From positions 1-52,923 of IMG/VR virus record IMGVR_UViG_3300038456_000063: 52,923 nucleotides of DNA; one strand, 5' to 3'. Position numbers and translations under genes: made by a program. A model generated the notes under the pieces. The model worked only from the letters and a program-made list of their open reading frames with translations, made no database searches and was not told the origin of the DNA. Below, in pieces: positions 7,603-14,313 of this stretch (within the stretch, counting starts at the first letter, position 1; each line of letters opens with the position of its first letter). Source of the stretch: a virus.

Positions 7603-8334
7603 TTACTCACCGGCCATTCGCTTCTTGGCCTGATGATAGTAGGTCTCGCAGTTGCGGCAGGCCCGGCAGTAGCCCATGTCGATGCTGCCGCACATGCTCA
7701 CGAGCCGGTTGTCTTGGTAGCGCTTGAGCACGTAACGCATGAAGTCCTTGGTCGGACACCAGTAGGAATTGATGTGTCGGACACGCCACTCGTAGCACTG
7801 GCCCACGGCGATCTTCCACTGCTCGGGCACGACCGGTTCGTGGTCGTAGTAGGACATGAAGGTCAGCACGGCGGGGATGCCGTCGCTGGTCCACCACCGC
7901 ACGGCCTCGTCGATGTAGGAAAGGTTGGTGCTGGACACGCGGAGGCGAATGAACATGAGGTTCCGAGGCACTTCATCCGCGAAGCTCGGCAACCATGCTT
8001 GCTCCTCTTCCCTGGGGTTGGCCGTGAGGACCACGGGACCGGAGAAGTCCAACTTGCCGCGCACGGAAGTATTGAAGAAAAAGTTCTTGTACCGCTTGGC
8101 GGTCTCGACCACCAGCTTGCGGTTGATGTTGCTGTCGTTGCCGCAATTCATCCGCACGATGTCGTCGCCGACTTCCTCCGGCGTCGGCACGGTCGGCACT
8201 TGGGTGTAGTAGGCACCCGGCCGATTGAAGAAGCACTGGTTGCAGCCGATGGGGCACTTGCCCTCTTGGGGCACACAGTCCCAGAGGCCCATGCCTTCCA
8301 TCTTCGGATTCCGCTTGACAGTTGGTTCGCTCAT
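7603..8334 (-). CDS. Second radical SAM-like iron-sulphur protein
   Basis: 243 aa. Near the N-terminus is EGKCPIGCNQCFFNRPGAYY, a CxxxCxxC motif as in radical SAM enzymes. A second Cys cluster, SMCGSIDMGYCRACRNC, lies at about residues 215-232 and could ligate an auxiliary iron-sulphur centre. Middle strands such as GPVVLTANPREEEQ and IPAVLTFMSYYDHEPV fit a beta/alpha barrel. It precedes the P-loop ATPase and first radical SAM gene by ~160 nt in the same direction. Not a family I can name; it may act on protein or nucleic-acid components with its neighbours. Confidence 0.65.
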   Translation of the reverse strand: MSEPTVKRNPKMEGMGLWDCVPQEGKCPIGCNQCFFNRPGAYYTQVPTVPTPEEVGDDIVRMNCGNDSNINRKLVVETAKRYKNFFFNTSVRGKLDFSGPVVLTANPREEEQAWLPSFADEVPRNLMFIRLRVSSTNLSYIDEAVRWWTSDGIPAVLTFMSYYDHEPVVPEQWKIAVGQCYEWRVRHINSYWCPTKDFMRYVLKRYQDNRLVSMCGSIDMGYCRACRNCETYYHQAKKRMAGE

Positions 8335-8708
8335 GTTGCACTTTCTGCGGTTGGTTGGCTGGACTCTCCGATCAGGTGTTCGGCGACCATGATGCCTGTC
8401 CTACGGACAAGGCAGCCGGCCCAGTAGACGATGGCGTGTTGATGCTTGCCCCGCTTGGCTGCTTCCAACTCGCCCAGAGCTTCGAGCACGGCCCGGCCCA
8501 GGTCGGTGGTCACGGGCTCGAATTCCGAATCCTCCACGGGCGTCAACTCGGGGTCCATGTACCGCAGGATGGTTTCCAGTTTGCTGTCCAGGGCGGGCTC
8601 GAATTCGCTGCCGCTGCCGCCGCACGTATTGCGGGCCTCAATCCTTTTCAGGATGTCGGTGGCGAGCATCCAGTGCTTAATCAGCCGGCGTAAGTTGTCC
8701 TTGGTCAT
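8331..8708 (-). CDS. Hypothetical protein, 125 aa
   Basis: Begins MTKDNLRRLIKHWMLATDILKRIEARN and is largely helical by appearance, with an acidic middle (MDPELTPVEDSEFEPVTTDLG) and a C-terminal helical part (AVLEALGELEAAKRGKHQHAIVYWAGC). The ATG at 8708 lies inside the 3' end of the MT-A70 gene (32-nt overlap), and the stop overlaps the next start (ATGA). The start has an AGACCGCCA leader. No family recognised. Confidence 0.6.
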   Translation of the reverse strand: MTKDNLRRLIKHWMLATDILKRIEARNTCGGSGSEFEPALDSKLETILRYMDPELTPVEDSEFEPVTTDLGRAVLEALGELEAAKRGKHQHAIVYWAGCLVRRTGIMVAEHLIGESSQPTAESAT

Positions 8709-9288
8709 TGGCGGTCTCAAAGGTGAAGGTGGATTCGATCTGGTTTCCCCATTGGCTCCATCCGGCCCTGGGTCGCCGGGCGAACAATTCCAGGTAAGGC
8801 CCCGGACTCTGCTCTTCAATCAGGTCATAGAAGAAGTCAGGCTTGACGCTGTGCGGCTGCCGGGGCAGGAGGTATGCCGTGGGCCGGCACGGACCCGCCA
8901 GACGCAGGCTGCCACGCACCGCGAACAGAAGATGCTCGGTCGCGGAGCGGAAGTAATATCCCGTCTTCATCGACGGCGACCCGTCCGCCTTGACCTTCAC
9001 CCACGTCAGCAGCGTCTTGGGGACAAAGCCCCAGGCCCGTGCAATCTCGTGGGCTTCGACAAGGAACGAGTTGGTCGTCCACAGGTACAAATGGGCCGGC
9101 TTCTCCACCACGCTGGGTATGGGGATGGCTTTGATCGTGGCGATCGCCATGCTCCCGTACCGTCCGGCCGACCCCGCGCTGCCGGTGACGCCGGCCCAGC
9201 TATTGGGTCGGTGGTCCGGTGCGGCACGCGGGCCATCTACGTTGTCGTAGGGCCAGGGCGGGTCGGCGTAGATGGTGGAGAACTTCAT
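8677..9288 (-). CDS. MT-A70 family DNA adenine methyltransferase
   Basis: 203 aa. The N-terminal IYADPPWPYDNVDG is the DPPW catalytic motif of the MT-A70 family of N6-adenine methyltransferases. It is followed by HLYLWTTNSFLVEAHEIARAWGF and TGYYFRSATEHLLFAVRG, and a C-terminal SPGPYLELFARRPRAGWSQWGNQI; all are typical. The ATG at 9288 is preceded by TTCAACC. Phage members methylate DNA adenines, usually to evade restriction. It is the second of three DNA methyltransferases in the window. Confidence 0.88.
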   Translation of the reverse strand: MKFSTIYADPPWPYDNVDGPRAAPDHRPNSWAGVTGSAGSAGRYGSMAIATIKAIPIPSVVEKPAHLYLWTTNSFLVEAHEIARAWGFVPKTLLTWVKVKADGSPSMKTGYYFRSATEHLLFAVRGSLRLAGPCRPTAYLLPRQPHSVKPDFFYDLIEEQSPGPYLELFARRPRAGWSQWGNQIESTFTFETANDQGQLTPAD

Positions 9289-9298
9289 GGTTGAACGG

Positions 9299-9607
9299 TC
9301 AGTAGGTGCGAATGGGTTGCGGCAGTTGCTTGACGCCGAATCGGTTGGTGGGTGCCCACCACACGGTCTCTTCATGGGCCTTTTGAATCTCGGCGGCCCA
9401 CTTGGCGAGGGCCTCAATGTCTTCCGACTTGAGGATCAGCATGTCGCCATACCCGCTCTGTTTGTGCCAGCGGCGCAGGGTGTCGAGGATGTAGTTGGCC
9501 AACATCCCGTTCGGCTCTCGCAGCGTGAGCGTGCAGATCGGCTCGGGACGGAACAGCGCGGGCCGGAAGCATCGCCGCCAGCGCTTGAACAGCCTCAGCA
9601 GGGTCAA
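9299..9607 (-). CDS. Hypothetical protein, 102 aa
   Basis: Begins with a basic, Arg/Phe-rich segment (LLRLFKRWRRCFRPALFRP), then a more ordered part with SEDIEALAKWAAEIQKAHEETVWW. The start overlaps the stop of the upstream zinc-ribbon gene (ATGA). I see no recognisable domain. The codon pattern is like its neighbours. Confidence 0.6.
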   Translation of the reverse strand: MTLLRLFKRWRRCFRPALFRPEPICTLTLREPNGMLANYILDTLRRWHKQSGYGDMLILKSEDIEALAKWAAEIQKAHEETVWWAPTNRFGVKQLPQPIRTY

Positions 9608-9855
9608 ATATCCTCCGCACTGCTATCGTTGCAGTCCGTACACTGCACAACCGGTGTATAGTTGTCGTTAATCTCGCCCTCGTAGGAGTCGTGTGTCGGG
9701 ATGGCAGCGGCCCCACGTAGGATGCAGCCACAGGACTGGCAGCGACCCACAAGACGCCGAAGGTCTTTGCCCTTCGTCTTGAAGGTTTCTGGGTTGACAC
9801 GGCGGCCCTTGTAACGCAACTCGCCGGGCTTAATGAAGGTAGGGGTGATGCTCAT
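9604..9855 (-). CDS. Zinc-ribbon-like small protein, 83 aa
   Basis: The C-terminal half has two paired-Cys knuckles: RCQSCGC at about residues 38-44 and VQCTDCN at about 70-76. These could bind one zinc. The N-terminus (FIKPGELRYKGRRVNPETFKTKGKDLRRL) is basic, consistent with nucleic-acid contact, but the function is unknown. Its ATG overlaps the stop of the 51-aa gene upstream. Confidence 0.65.
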   Translation of the reverse strand: MSITPTFIKPGELRYKGRRVNPETFKTKGKDLRRLVGRCQSCGCILRGAAAIPTHDSYEGEINDNYTPVVQCTDCNDSSAEDI

Positions 9856-10007
9856 GTTGTGGTCTTGTGAAAGCGGCAGATGCGGAAACCAAAGAGGTAC
9901 ACGTCGATGTAGCGGTAGTCGCCGTAAAAGCAGACGACGGTGCTCAAGGGGATGAGCGCTTGCCGCCAGTAAAAGACTTTGAAGAAAGATGCTGTACGAG
10001 GGGACAT
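9852..10007 (-). CDS. Small hydrophobic protein, 51 aa
   Basis: Begins MSPRTASFFKVFYWRQALI and contains an aromatic, hydrophobic core (IPLSTVVCFYGDYRYIDVYLFGF). The ATG at 10007 has a strong GGAAGG ribosome-binding site, better than most in this window. The stop overlaps the next ATG (ATGA). Probably a small membrane or membrane-associated protein; no family recognised. Confidence 0.6.
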   Translation of the reverse strand: MSPRTASFFKVFYWRQALIPLSTVVCFYGDYRYIDVYLFGFRICRFHKTTT

Positions 10008-10062
10008 GATTGCCTTCCAGTGATGGGTTGGTATCGGGCCTTAATGACGAGGGCGGCCCACA

Positions 10063-10128
10063 TCAGGACAATGCCGACCACAATCCAGCGGCCAGGACAA
10101 TCAAGATGAAAGCGGGGAACCGCTTCAT
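10063..10128 (-). CDS. Very short hydrophobic peptide, 21 aa
   Basis: ATG at 10128 opens a frame reading MKRFPAFILIVLAAGLWSALS and then a TGA overlapping another ATG (TGATG at 10063). It looks like a signal-peptide-like or transmembrane peptide. A second frame across the same DNA encodes a further hydrophobic stretch (VVGIVLMWAALVI), so a frameshifted single gene is possible. Weak evidence. Confidence 0.25.
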   Translation of the reverse strand: MKRFPAFILIVLAAGLWSALS

Positions 10129-10156
10129 TGGTTTTCTCACTTGGCTAGGGTTGAAG

Positions 10157-10897
10157 TCAGACTGCCACTTTGCGGCGACGAATCACCCACACTATCGCGG
10201 CGATCGCGCCGGCGACGGCAAGCAGGATGAAGGTCGAAGGCTCGGGCGTGACGACACACTGCTCGATAGAGACATTGCCCACGGTGCCGTAGGACGGCAG
10301 TTGCCCGTTGCTGTTGTAGTCGCTGCTCGTGCCCGTGGCCCCGGCGGCGAGGAAGTCGATACCGACTACTCCGGCGTTGGCAATCGTGTTCGCAAAACCG
10401 ATGCCGGTATTACCCACGGGCCACACGGTAAAGTTCGCCGGGTTCAGGGTGATTGAGAACGTCTCCCAGCCGTTCGTGCCGTTGCTAATGTCGATGCTCG
10501 ACGACGGATTGCTGAGGTAGTAGTTGTCGTTCCAATCGCTTGCGATAGTGAAGCGGGCCAGGGCCGGCTCGCCGCTAAGCACCAGACAGGGAGACGCCTT
10601 GAGGGTGACGGAGAGCGTGTCACCGACCTGGAAACTCTGCGAAGTCAACTGCTCCATGCCGTAGAGGCGCTGGCCGTCCGTACCCGTGCCCGTGACGATA
10701 CTGGCAATCGTGTTGCCGGACGTGGTGGACGTTATCAGGCCCGCATACGGGCCATCGCGGTTCTCGGGGCTGCCGTCGATGTAGCTGAGGTTGATGCCAG
10801 TGGGCGTAATGGTCTCGGTATTCGCGAGGCTGAGTTCGCTGGCCGAGGCCGTAATCGCCAAAGCAAACAGGAACAGGATGGGTAGCAGGTACTTCAT
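10157..10897 (-). CDS. PEP-CTERM exported protein
   Basis: 246 aa. The N-terminus is a signal peptide (MKYLLPILFLFALAITASAS). The C-terminus has the complete PEP-CTERM sorting signal: VTPEPST, then a hydrophobic helix (FILLAVAGAIAAIVWVI), then RRRKVAV. Such signals are processed by exosortase (EpsH/Xrt) in bacteria that make exopolysaccharide. The middle is Ser/Thr/Gly/Asn-rich and beta-like (DNYYLSNPSSSIDISNGTNG), as in many PEP-CTERM surface proteins. The ATG at 10897 follows AAAGAACGACCA. Presence in a phage implies use of the host exosortase and points to the host type. Confidence 0.88.
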   Translation of the reverse strand: MKYLLPILFLFALAITASASELSLANTETITPTGINLSYIDGSPENRDGPYAGLITSTTSGNTIASIVTGTGTDGQRLYGMEQLTSQSFQVGDTLSVTLKASPCLVLSGEPALARFTIASDWNDNYYLSNPSSSIDISNGTNGWETFSITLNPANFTVWPVGNTGIGFANTIANAGVVGIDFLAAGATGTSSDYNSNGQLPSYGTVGNVSIEQCVVTPEPSTFILLAVAGAIAAIVWVIRRRKVAV

Positions 10898-10931
10898 TGG
10901 TCGTTCTTTCACTGGGGTTAGGACGCGGAGT

Positions 10932-11102
10932 TTACTTTCTCCGCATGGCTCGAATCTTGGTTTGCCGTCTTTTCGCAGACGGCTTCTCGTATCGCTCCCG
11001 TTCGCGCAGTTCTTGGCGAACGCCGGAGCGGTCGAGAATCTTTTGCAGGCGGCGGTAGGCCGATTGAGCGGTTTCCCGCTCGCGTAACACGATCTTGACC
11101 AT
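10932..11102 (-). CDS. rpsU: Ribosomal protein bS21 homologue
   Basis: A 56-aa frame beginning MVKIVLRERETAQSAYRRLQ, continuing KILDRSGVRQELRERERYEK and ending in a basic tail with RRQTKIRAMRRK. This matches bS21: a short N-terminal strand, the helix with a YRRLQ/RRFKR-type centre, an RERERYEKPS segment, and the basic tail. Its ATG overlaps the stop of the DNA ligase (TAATG), and GGAG precedes it. bS21 joins the 30S subunit last, near the anti-Shine-Dalgarno region. Phage copies are known and are thought to bias host ribosomes toward phage mRNA. Confidence 0.88.
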   Translation of the reverse strand: MVKIVLRERETAQSAYRRLQKILDRSGVRQELRERERYEKPSAKRRQTKIRAMRRK

Positions 11103-12238
11103 TACTCCACGTCCCGCTTTCGGAAGTAGCGGGCCTCTTTGGGAATGCCGTCGTCGGTCAACTCCCGATAGATGAAGGTCACGGTCTGGCCCTTGCGGAA
11201 GACCTGACCCTGGAATTGCTCGGGCATATCGACGCCCGGATGCTGCGAGGCGTAGACCGACATTTCGCTGGTCTGGAAGGCCCGCTCGGCATCGGTGAGG
11301 CCGGAGAGTTCCAGCCGCTTGCCCTTGTAGTCCACGATCAAGGCCCCGATCATGCCTTGCAGGCGGCTGCCCTTGAGGGTCTCGCGGCCCGATGTGAAGC
11401 CAATCACCCGGCCCTCGGCATCCTCAAAGGGCTTGAACTTCAAGATGCCGTCGTGGCGCTTGGGAATCCAAGTCGCCGTGGGGTCTCGCATGACCACGCC
11501 CTCGCCGCCCTTGGCCAGCGTCCGGTCCAGGTGCAACTCGACCAGTTCGCGGGCAGCGGTCTCGTCGTTGGGCAGGAGGGTTTGCTGGTGCAGGAAGCAA
11601 TGGTCGTTCTGCGTCTCGATGGCCTCCGAGAGAAACTTCAACTCGTCGGCAAAGGTCGCGCCGGGGTTGAGGAAGCGGAAGTCGCCCTCAAACTCCTCCA
11701 TCCGCTGTTTCATCCATGCCATGATTGTGACGAAACTCGTCGTCACGACCATGTTCGTGTTCTTGATCTCGCCGTCGCCGAAAACTGCGTCCAGCGGCGG
11801 GCAGGAGTAGACGGCGTAGGCGATCTTCTTGAAGCGGGGATCGGGCTCGTCGCCGCCGCAGATCGAGCGGCAAAGCTGGAAGTTGCCACGCCCGGCCCAC
11901 AACTCCCCGTCCGCCGGGCAGCAAGGAAGCGAATTCAGAAACCAATCGGGAGCCATGATGGGGTTGCCGTAGCGGCTCCACAGGCCCGTGGCGATAGGCT
12001 TGATCTTGCCCTTCAGCTTGCCGGTCTTGGGGTCCGTGACCGAGGCCCAGGGGACTTCAATCGTGGGGACGCCCCGGCTCAAACCGCCATCCCAAAAGCA
12101 ACGGGTGCCGTCGAGCTTCTCGGAAATGTACCGGCCGGCGACCCGGAACGAGCATTGGCCCTTGCGGTCCTTCTTCTCGGGTTTGAAAGGCTCGGCCAGT
12201 TGGAGGAATTCGCGGCGATTGGAGGTTGCTTTTGCCAT
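11102..12238 (-). CDS. ATP-dependent DNA ligase
   Basis: 378 aa, a typical small phage ligase. Motif I SEKLDGTRC has the adenylated Lys at ~41; motif III is DGELWAGRGNF; motif IV is GGEGVVMRDP; motif V is ILKFKPFEDAEG. The C-terminal ~100 residues form the expected OB domain (DYKGKRLELSGL ... KGQTVTFIYRELTDDGIPKEARYFR). It seals nicks in phage DNA. I chose the ATG at 12238, because upstream in-frame sequence is not protein-like. It is followed directly by bS21, probably in the unit that begins at the element at 12470-12498. Confidence 0.9.
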   Translation of the reverse strand: MAKATSNRREFLQLAEPFKPEKKDRKGQCSFRVAGRYISEKLDGTRCFWDGGLSRGVPTIEVPWASVTDPKTGKLKGKIKPIATGLWSRYGNPIMAPDWFLNSLPCCPADGELWAGRGNFQLCRSICGGDEPDPRFKKIAYAVYSCPPLDAVFGDGEIKNTNMVVTTSFVTIMAWMKQRMEEFEGDFRFLNPGATFADELKFLSEAIETQNDHCFLHQQTLLPNDETAARELVELHLDRTLAKGGEGVVMRDPTATWIPKRHDGILKFKPFEDAEGRVIGFTSGRETLKGSRLQGMIGALIVDYKGKRLELSGLTDAERAFQTSEMSVYASQHPGVDMPEQFQGQVFRKGQTVTFIYRELTDDGIPKEARYFRKRDVE

Positions 12239-12266
12239 TGCTCGGTAGATGCCCTTGGGAGTTGGG

Positions 12267-12467
12267 TTATGAGGGGAAAGCGGCTTGGAGGAGTGGTTCC
12301 ACCGAATCGCGGTCGGCGGCACGGCGGATGTTTACACGTCGTTCGATCTGGATGGGCCGGCTGAAGACCCGCAGGCCGGGACGCCAAGCGGCGTGCTCAA
12401 GGAAGCGGGCGCTGATGAATTCGACAGTGTGTATTGGCGTTTCTCTCGAAAGTGGTGTGCTATCCAC
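12267..12467 (-). CDS. Hypothetical protein, 66 aa, GTG start beside regulatory element
   Basis: Open frame from a GTG at 12467 (VDSTPLSRETPIHTVEFISARF) to a stop at 12267, with an Arg-rich C-terminal half (IQIERRVNIRRAADRD). Codon third positions look coding. The GTG lies only 2 nt past the conserved element at 12470-12498, so if that element is a promoter this mRNA would be nearly leaderless. The true start could be further inside, or the frame may not be used. Function unknown. Confidence 0.4.
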   Translation of the reverse strand: MDSTPLSRETPIHTVEFISARFLEHAAWRPGLRVFSRPIQIERRVNIRRAADRDSVEPLLQAAFPS

Positions 12468-12469
12468 CT

Positions 12470-12498
12470 AGAGAGTTGCAAAAACTTGCACACTGGTT
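12470..12498 (-). promoter_or_regulatory. Copy 2 of AACCAG-N11-TTGCAACTCTCT element
   Basis: AACCAG, 11 nt and TTGCAACTCTCT on the minus strand, starting right at the stop codon of the HAD gene and ending just before the 66-aa gene that heads the ligase-bS21 string. As in copies 1, 3 and 5, a short downstream block of YGGA type follows. Candidate phage promoter. Confidence 0.65.
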
Positions 12499-12499
12499 T

Positions 12500-13120
12500 T
12501 CAAGGCTGCGCGGATTTTTGTCCGGCCACTCGAAACTCCCCTTGCCGGGCCAGCAGGCGGCCGAATCCTTCGACCAGATACATCGACGTGGAGCAACGAT
12601 GGAGACGGTTCCAGGGGCGGGGCACCAGCAGGGCTTGACCGCCATATCTGCGGAAGAGGCGGCAGTTCTTCTCGTTGTCGTCCACCAGCAGCGAACCGGA
12701 TTGGGCGAAGAACCATTTGCGGGGCGTAATCGCATAGCTGCGGTGCATCCACTCGGGGAAGTGCGCGTGAATCCAGTCCACCTTGCCGGCCGCACAGGCA
12801 GGGTCTTTGGTGGGGCTGGTGGCGATGATGATGTTCTCCCGGCCCACCAGCCGCTCGCACTGCTCCAAGAGCCAGGGGTATTGCGGCGACTCCGGGACGC
12901 CAGCCCAGTCCTGCCGGTTGAACCACGACCAAAAGGACGGCCGGGTGAAATACTCCCCGCCCAGCAGTTTGTTGGCAACCAGCGTCAGGTCCACGTTCCC
13001 GGTTATGGGGTATTCGCTGTAGTCCGTGGGGCTGATCTTGCAACCCACAAGACTCAGGAAGTGCATGGAAAGCGTATTGCATACGTCATCCAGGTCAAGA
13101 TAGATGCGACGTATCTTCAT
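12500..13120 (-). CDS. HAD-family 5'(3')-deoxyribonucleotidase-like phosphatase
   Basis: 206 aa. The N-terminal IYLDLDDVCNTL is HAD motif I (DxDxV). NIIIATSPTKD is the motif II Thr/Ser strand and SLLVDDNEKNC the motif III-IV Asp pair. The cap region between is short, as in NT5C-like nucleotidases. Likely dephosphorylates deoxynucleotides, fitting the deoxynucleotide genes elsewhere in the window. The ATG at 13120 overlaps the stop of the sigma gene. Other HAD phosphatase activities cannot be excluded. Confidence 0.75.
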   Translation of the reverse strand: MKIRRIYLDLDDVCNTLSMHFLSLVGCKISPTDYSEYPITGNVDLTLVANKLLGGEYFTRPSFWSWFNRQDWAGVPESPQYPWLLEQCERLVGRENIIIATSPTKDPACAAGKVDWIHAHFPEWMHRSYAITPRKWFFAQSGSLLVDDNEKNCRLFRRYGGQALLVPRPWNRLHRCSTSMYLVEGFGRLLARQGEFRVAGQKSAQP

Positions 13121-13788
13121 CGCTTGGCCTTTCTCGTATCACGCAAGCCGGCCTTGGCCAGCACGCGACGATACAGGTTCTCTTTCAAGCGGTAGGTGGT
13201 GGCCAGCGACGTGCCGATAACGGCGGCGATCTCTTGCAGGTTGTAGCTGGCCTCACGCATATCGACGTAGGTTCGCTCTTGCTCGGTCTCGCAGCAGGAT
13301 TCAATCAGGTCGCGCATTTCCGCGAGCGTCTCGGCACCGTCGCACGCGCAGGTGTCAGGGACCGCGCCGGAGGGCGTCATGGTCCTGATCCGCTTGCCGT
13401 TGGCCGTGGCGTTGTACTGCGTCTTGTGCGGAATCCGAATCATGGATTCGTCGTCCGTGAATTGAATCAACTGGCACATGATGGAGACGCCGATATACTC
13501 GACCGGAGCAGCCACGCCGCTGCCGTCCTTGGCGATGCTGTTTACGGCGTTCACCAAGCCGACAAAGCCGGCACTGGTCAGGTCGTCGCGGAGATAGGTA
13601 TACTGCGGGAAGGAAAAGATATAGTCGTCCACCTTGGACACGACCAGCGGCATGTTGCCTTCGATCATCGACTTGCGGGCCTCGACATCGCCCAGGGCGA
13701 CCTTGGGCGCGAGTTCCAGGTTGTCTTCCACGTTCAAGGGTGGCGACATCTGCGAAACGAGTTCACTGTTGTACTTGCTCATGGTCAC
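13117..13788 (-). CDS. RNA polymerase sigma factor, phage-encoded
   Basis: About 223 aa. Region 2 is visible: ALGDVEARKSMIEGNMPLVVSKV, then RDDLTSAGFVGLVNAVNSI, matching the core-binding and -10-recognition helices of sigma70 proteins. Region 4 is near the C-terminus: TEQERTYVDMREASYNLQEIAAVIGTSLATTYRLKENLYRRVL, a helix-turn-helix for -35 recognition. It has no region 1 and only a short, weak region 3. GTG at 13788 overlaps the upstream stop by 4 nt; ATG at 13782 is the alternative start. It probably directs host RNA polymerase to phage promoters, for which the AACCAG-N11 elements are candidates. Confidence 0.82.
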   Translation of the reverse strand: MTMSKYNSELVSQMSPPLNVEDNLELAPKVALGDVEARKSMIEGNMPLVVSKVDDYIFSFPQYTYLRDDLTSAGFVGLVNAVNSIAKDGSGVAAPVEYIGVSIMCQLIQFTDDESMIRIPHKTQYNATANGKRIRTMTPSGAVPDTCACDGAETLAEMRDLIESCCETEQERTYVDMREASYNLQEIAAVIGTSLATTYRLKENLYRRVLAKAGLRDTRKAKR

Positions 13789-14264
13789 GCTTTCGGATGG
13801 AGGATTGCGTCGATGCGCCAGGCGCAGATCGGCTCGAAGTTGTAGATGTTGAAGTCGGCGCTGCTGTACTCGTAGCCGTCCGGGTCGTAGATGCAGCCAC
13901 GGTCGTAGGCGACCATGTGGCCGCAGCGGATGCCCATGCCCTCAATCACGCCTTGCGTCGTGTAGAGCGTGTCGTAGAAGCGGAGGTTGAGATCGCGCTG
14001 GCCCAGATGATGGCCGGCATAGGGGCGACCAATCACGTCCAACGACACCGGGAAGATTTCCACCGGCGTGGCGGCAAAGCCCCGCTTCAGGCAGCAGTCG
14101 ATCAACTCCTGCATGTGGAAGCCGCGACGTTGCTCAAGACCAAGCGGGAACACGCCGCCGTCGTGGCCGATCTCGGCGATCAGGTCCGCGACAGGCACAT
14201 CGAGCACCATCGCAAAGGACGTGATGGCACACTGCCATCGTTCGGGTTTCTTTTGTAAGCGCAT
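13785..14264 (-). CDS. C39-like cysteine-peptidase-fold protein
   Basis: 159 aa. The N-terminus has ERWQCAITSFAMVLDVPVADLIAEIG, resembling the QxxCxxTSxAMVL helix of C39-like (papain-fold) peptidases. Later GIRCGHMVAYDRGCIYDPDG supplies the His and Asp-type positions. In these families Cys and His form the catalytic pair. It ends by overlapping the sigma gene start. It could process a protein or be an inactive relative; the substrate is unknown. The ATG is at 14264. Confidence 0.6.
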   Translation of the reverse strand: MRLQKKPERWQCAITSFAMVLDVPVADLIAEIGHDGGVFPLGLEQRRGFHMQELIDCCLKRGFAATPVEIFPVSLDVIGRPYAGHHLGQRDLNLRFYDTLYTTQGVIEGMGIRCGHMVAYDRGCIYDPDGYEYSSADFNIYNFEPICAWRIDAILHPKA

Positions 14265-14313
14265 AGAATCAGCCAGTTAGAGGTTCATCAGCGAGGGTTA
14301 AGAGAGCGGCGGG

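Noticed and set aside
9944-10063. A 39-aa ORF (MWAALVIKARYQ...) overlapping the 51-aa gene
   Set aside because: It lacks a ribosome-binding site and overlaps the better supported 51-aa frame; noted only as a possible frameshifted membrane gene.
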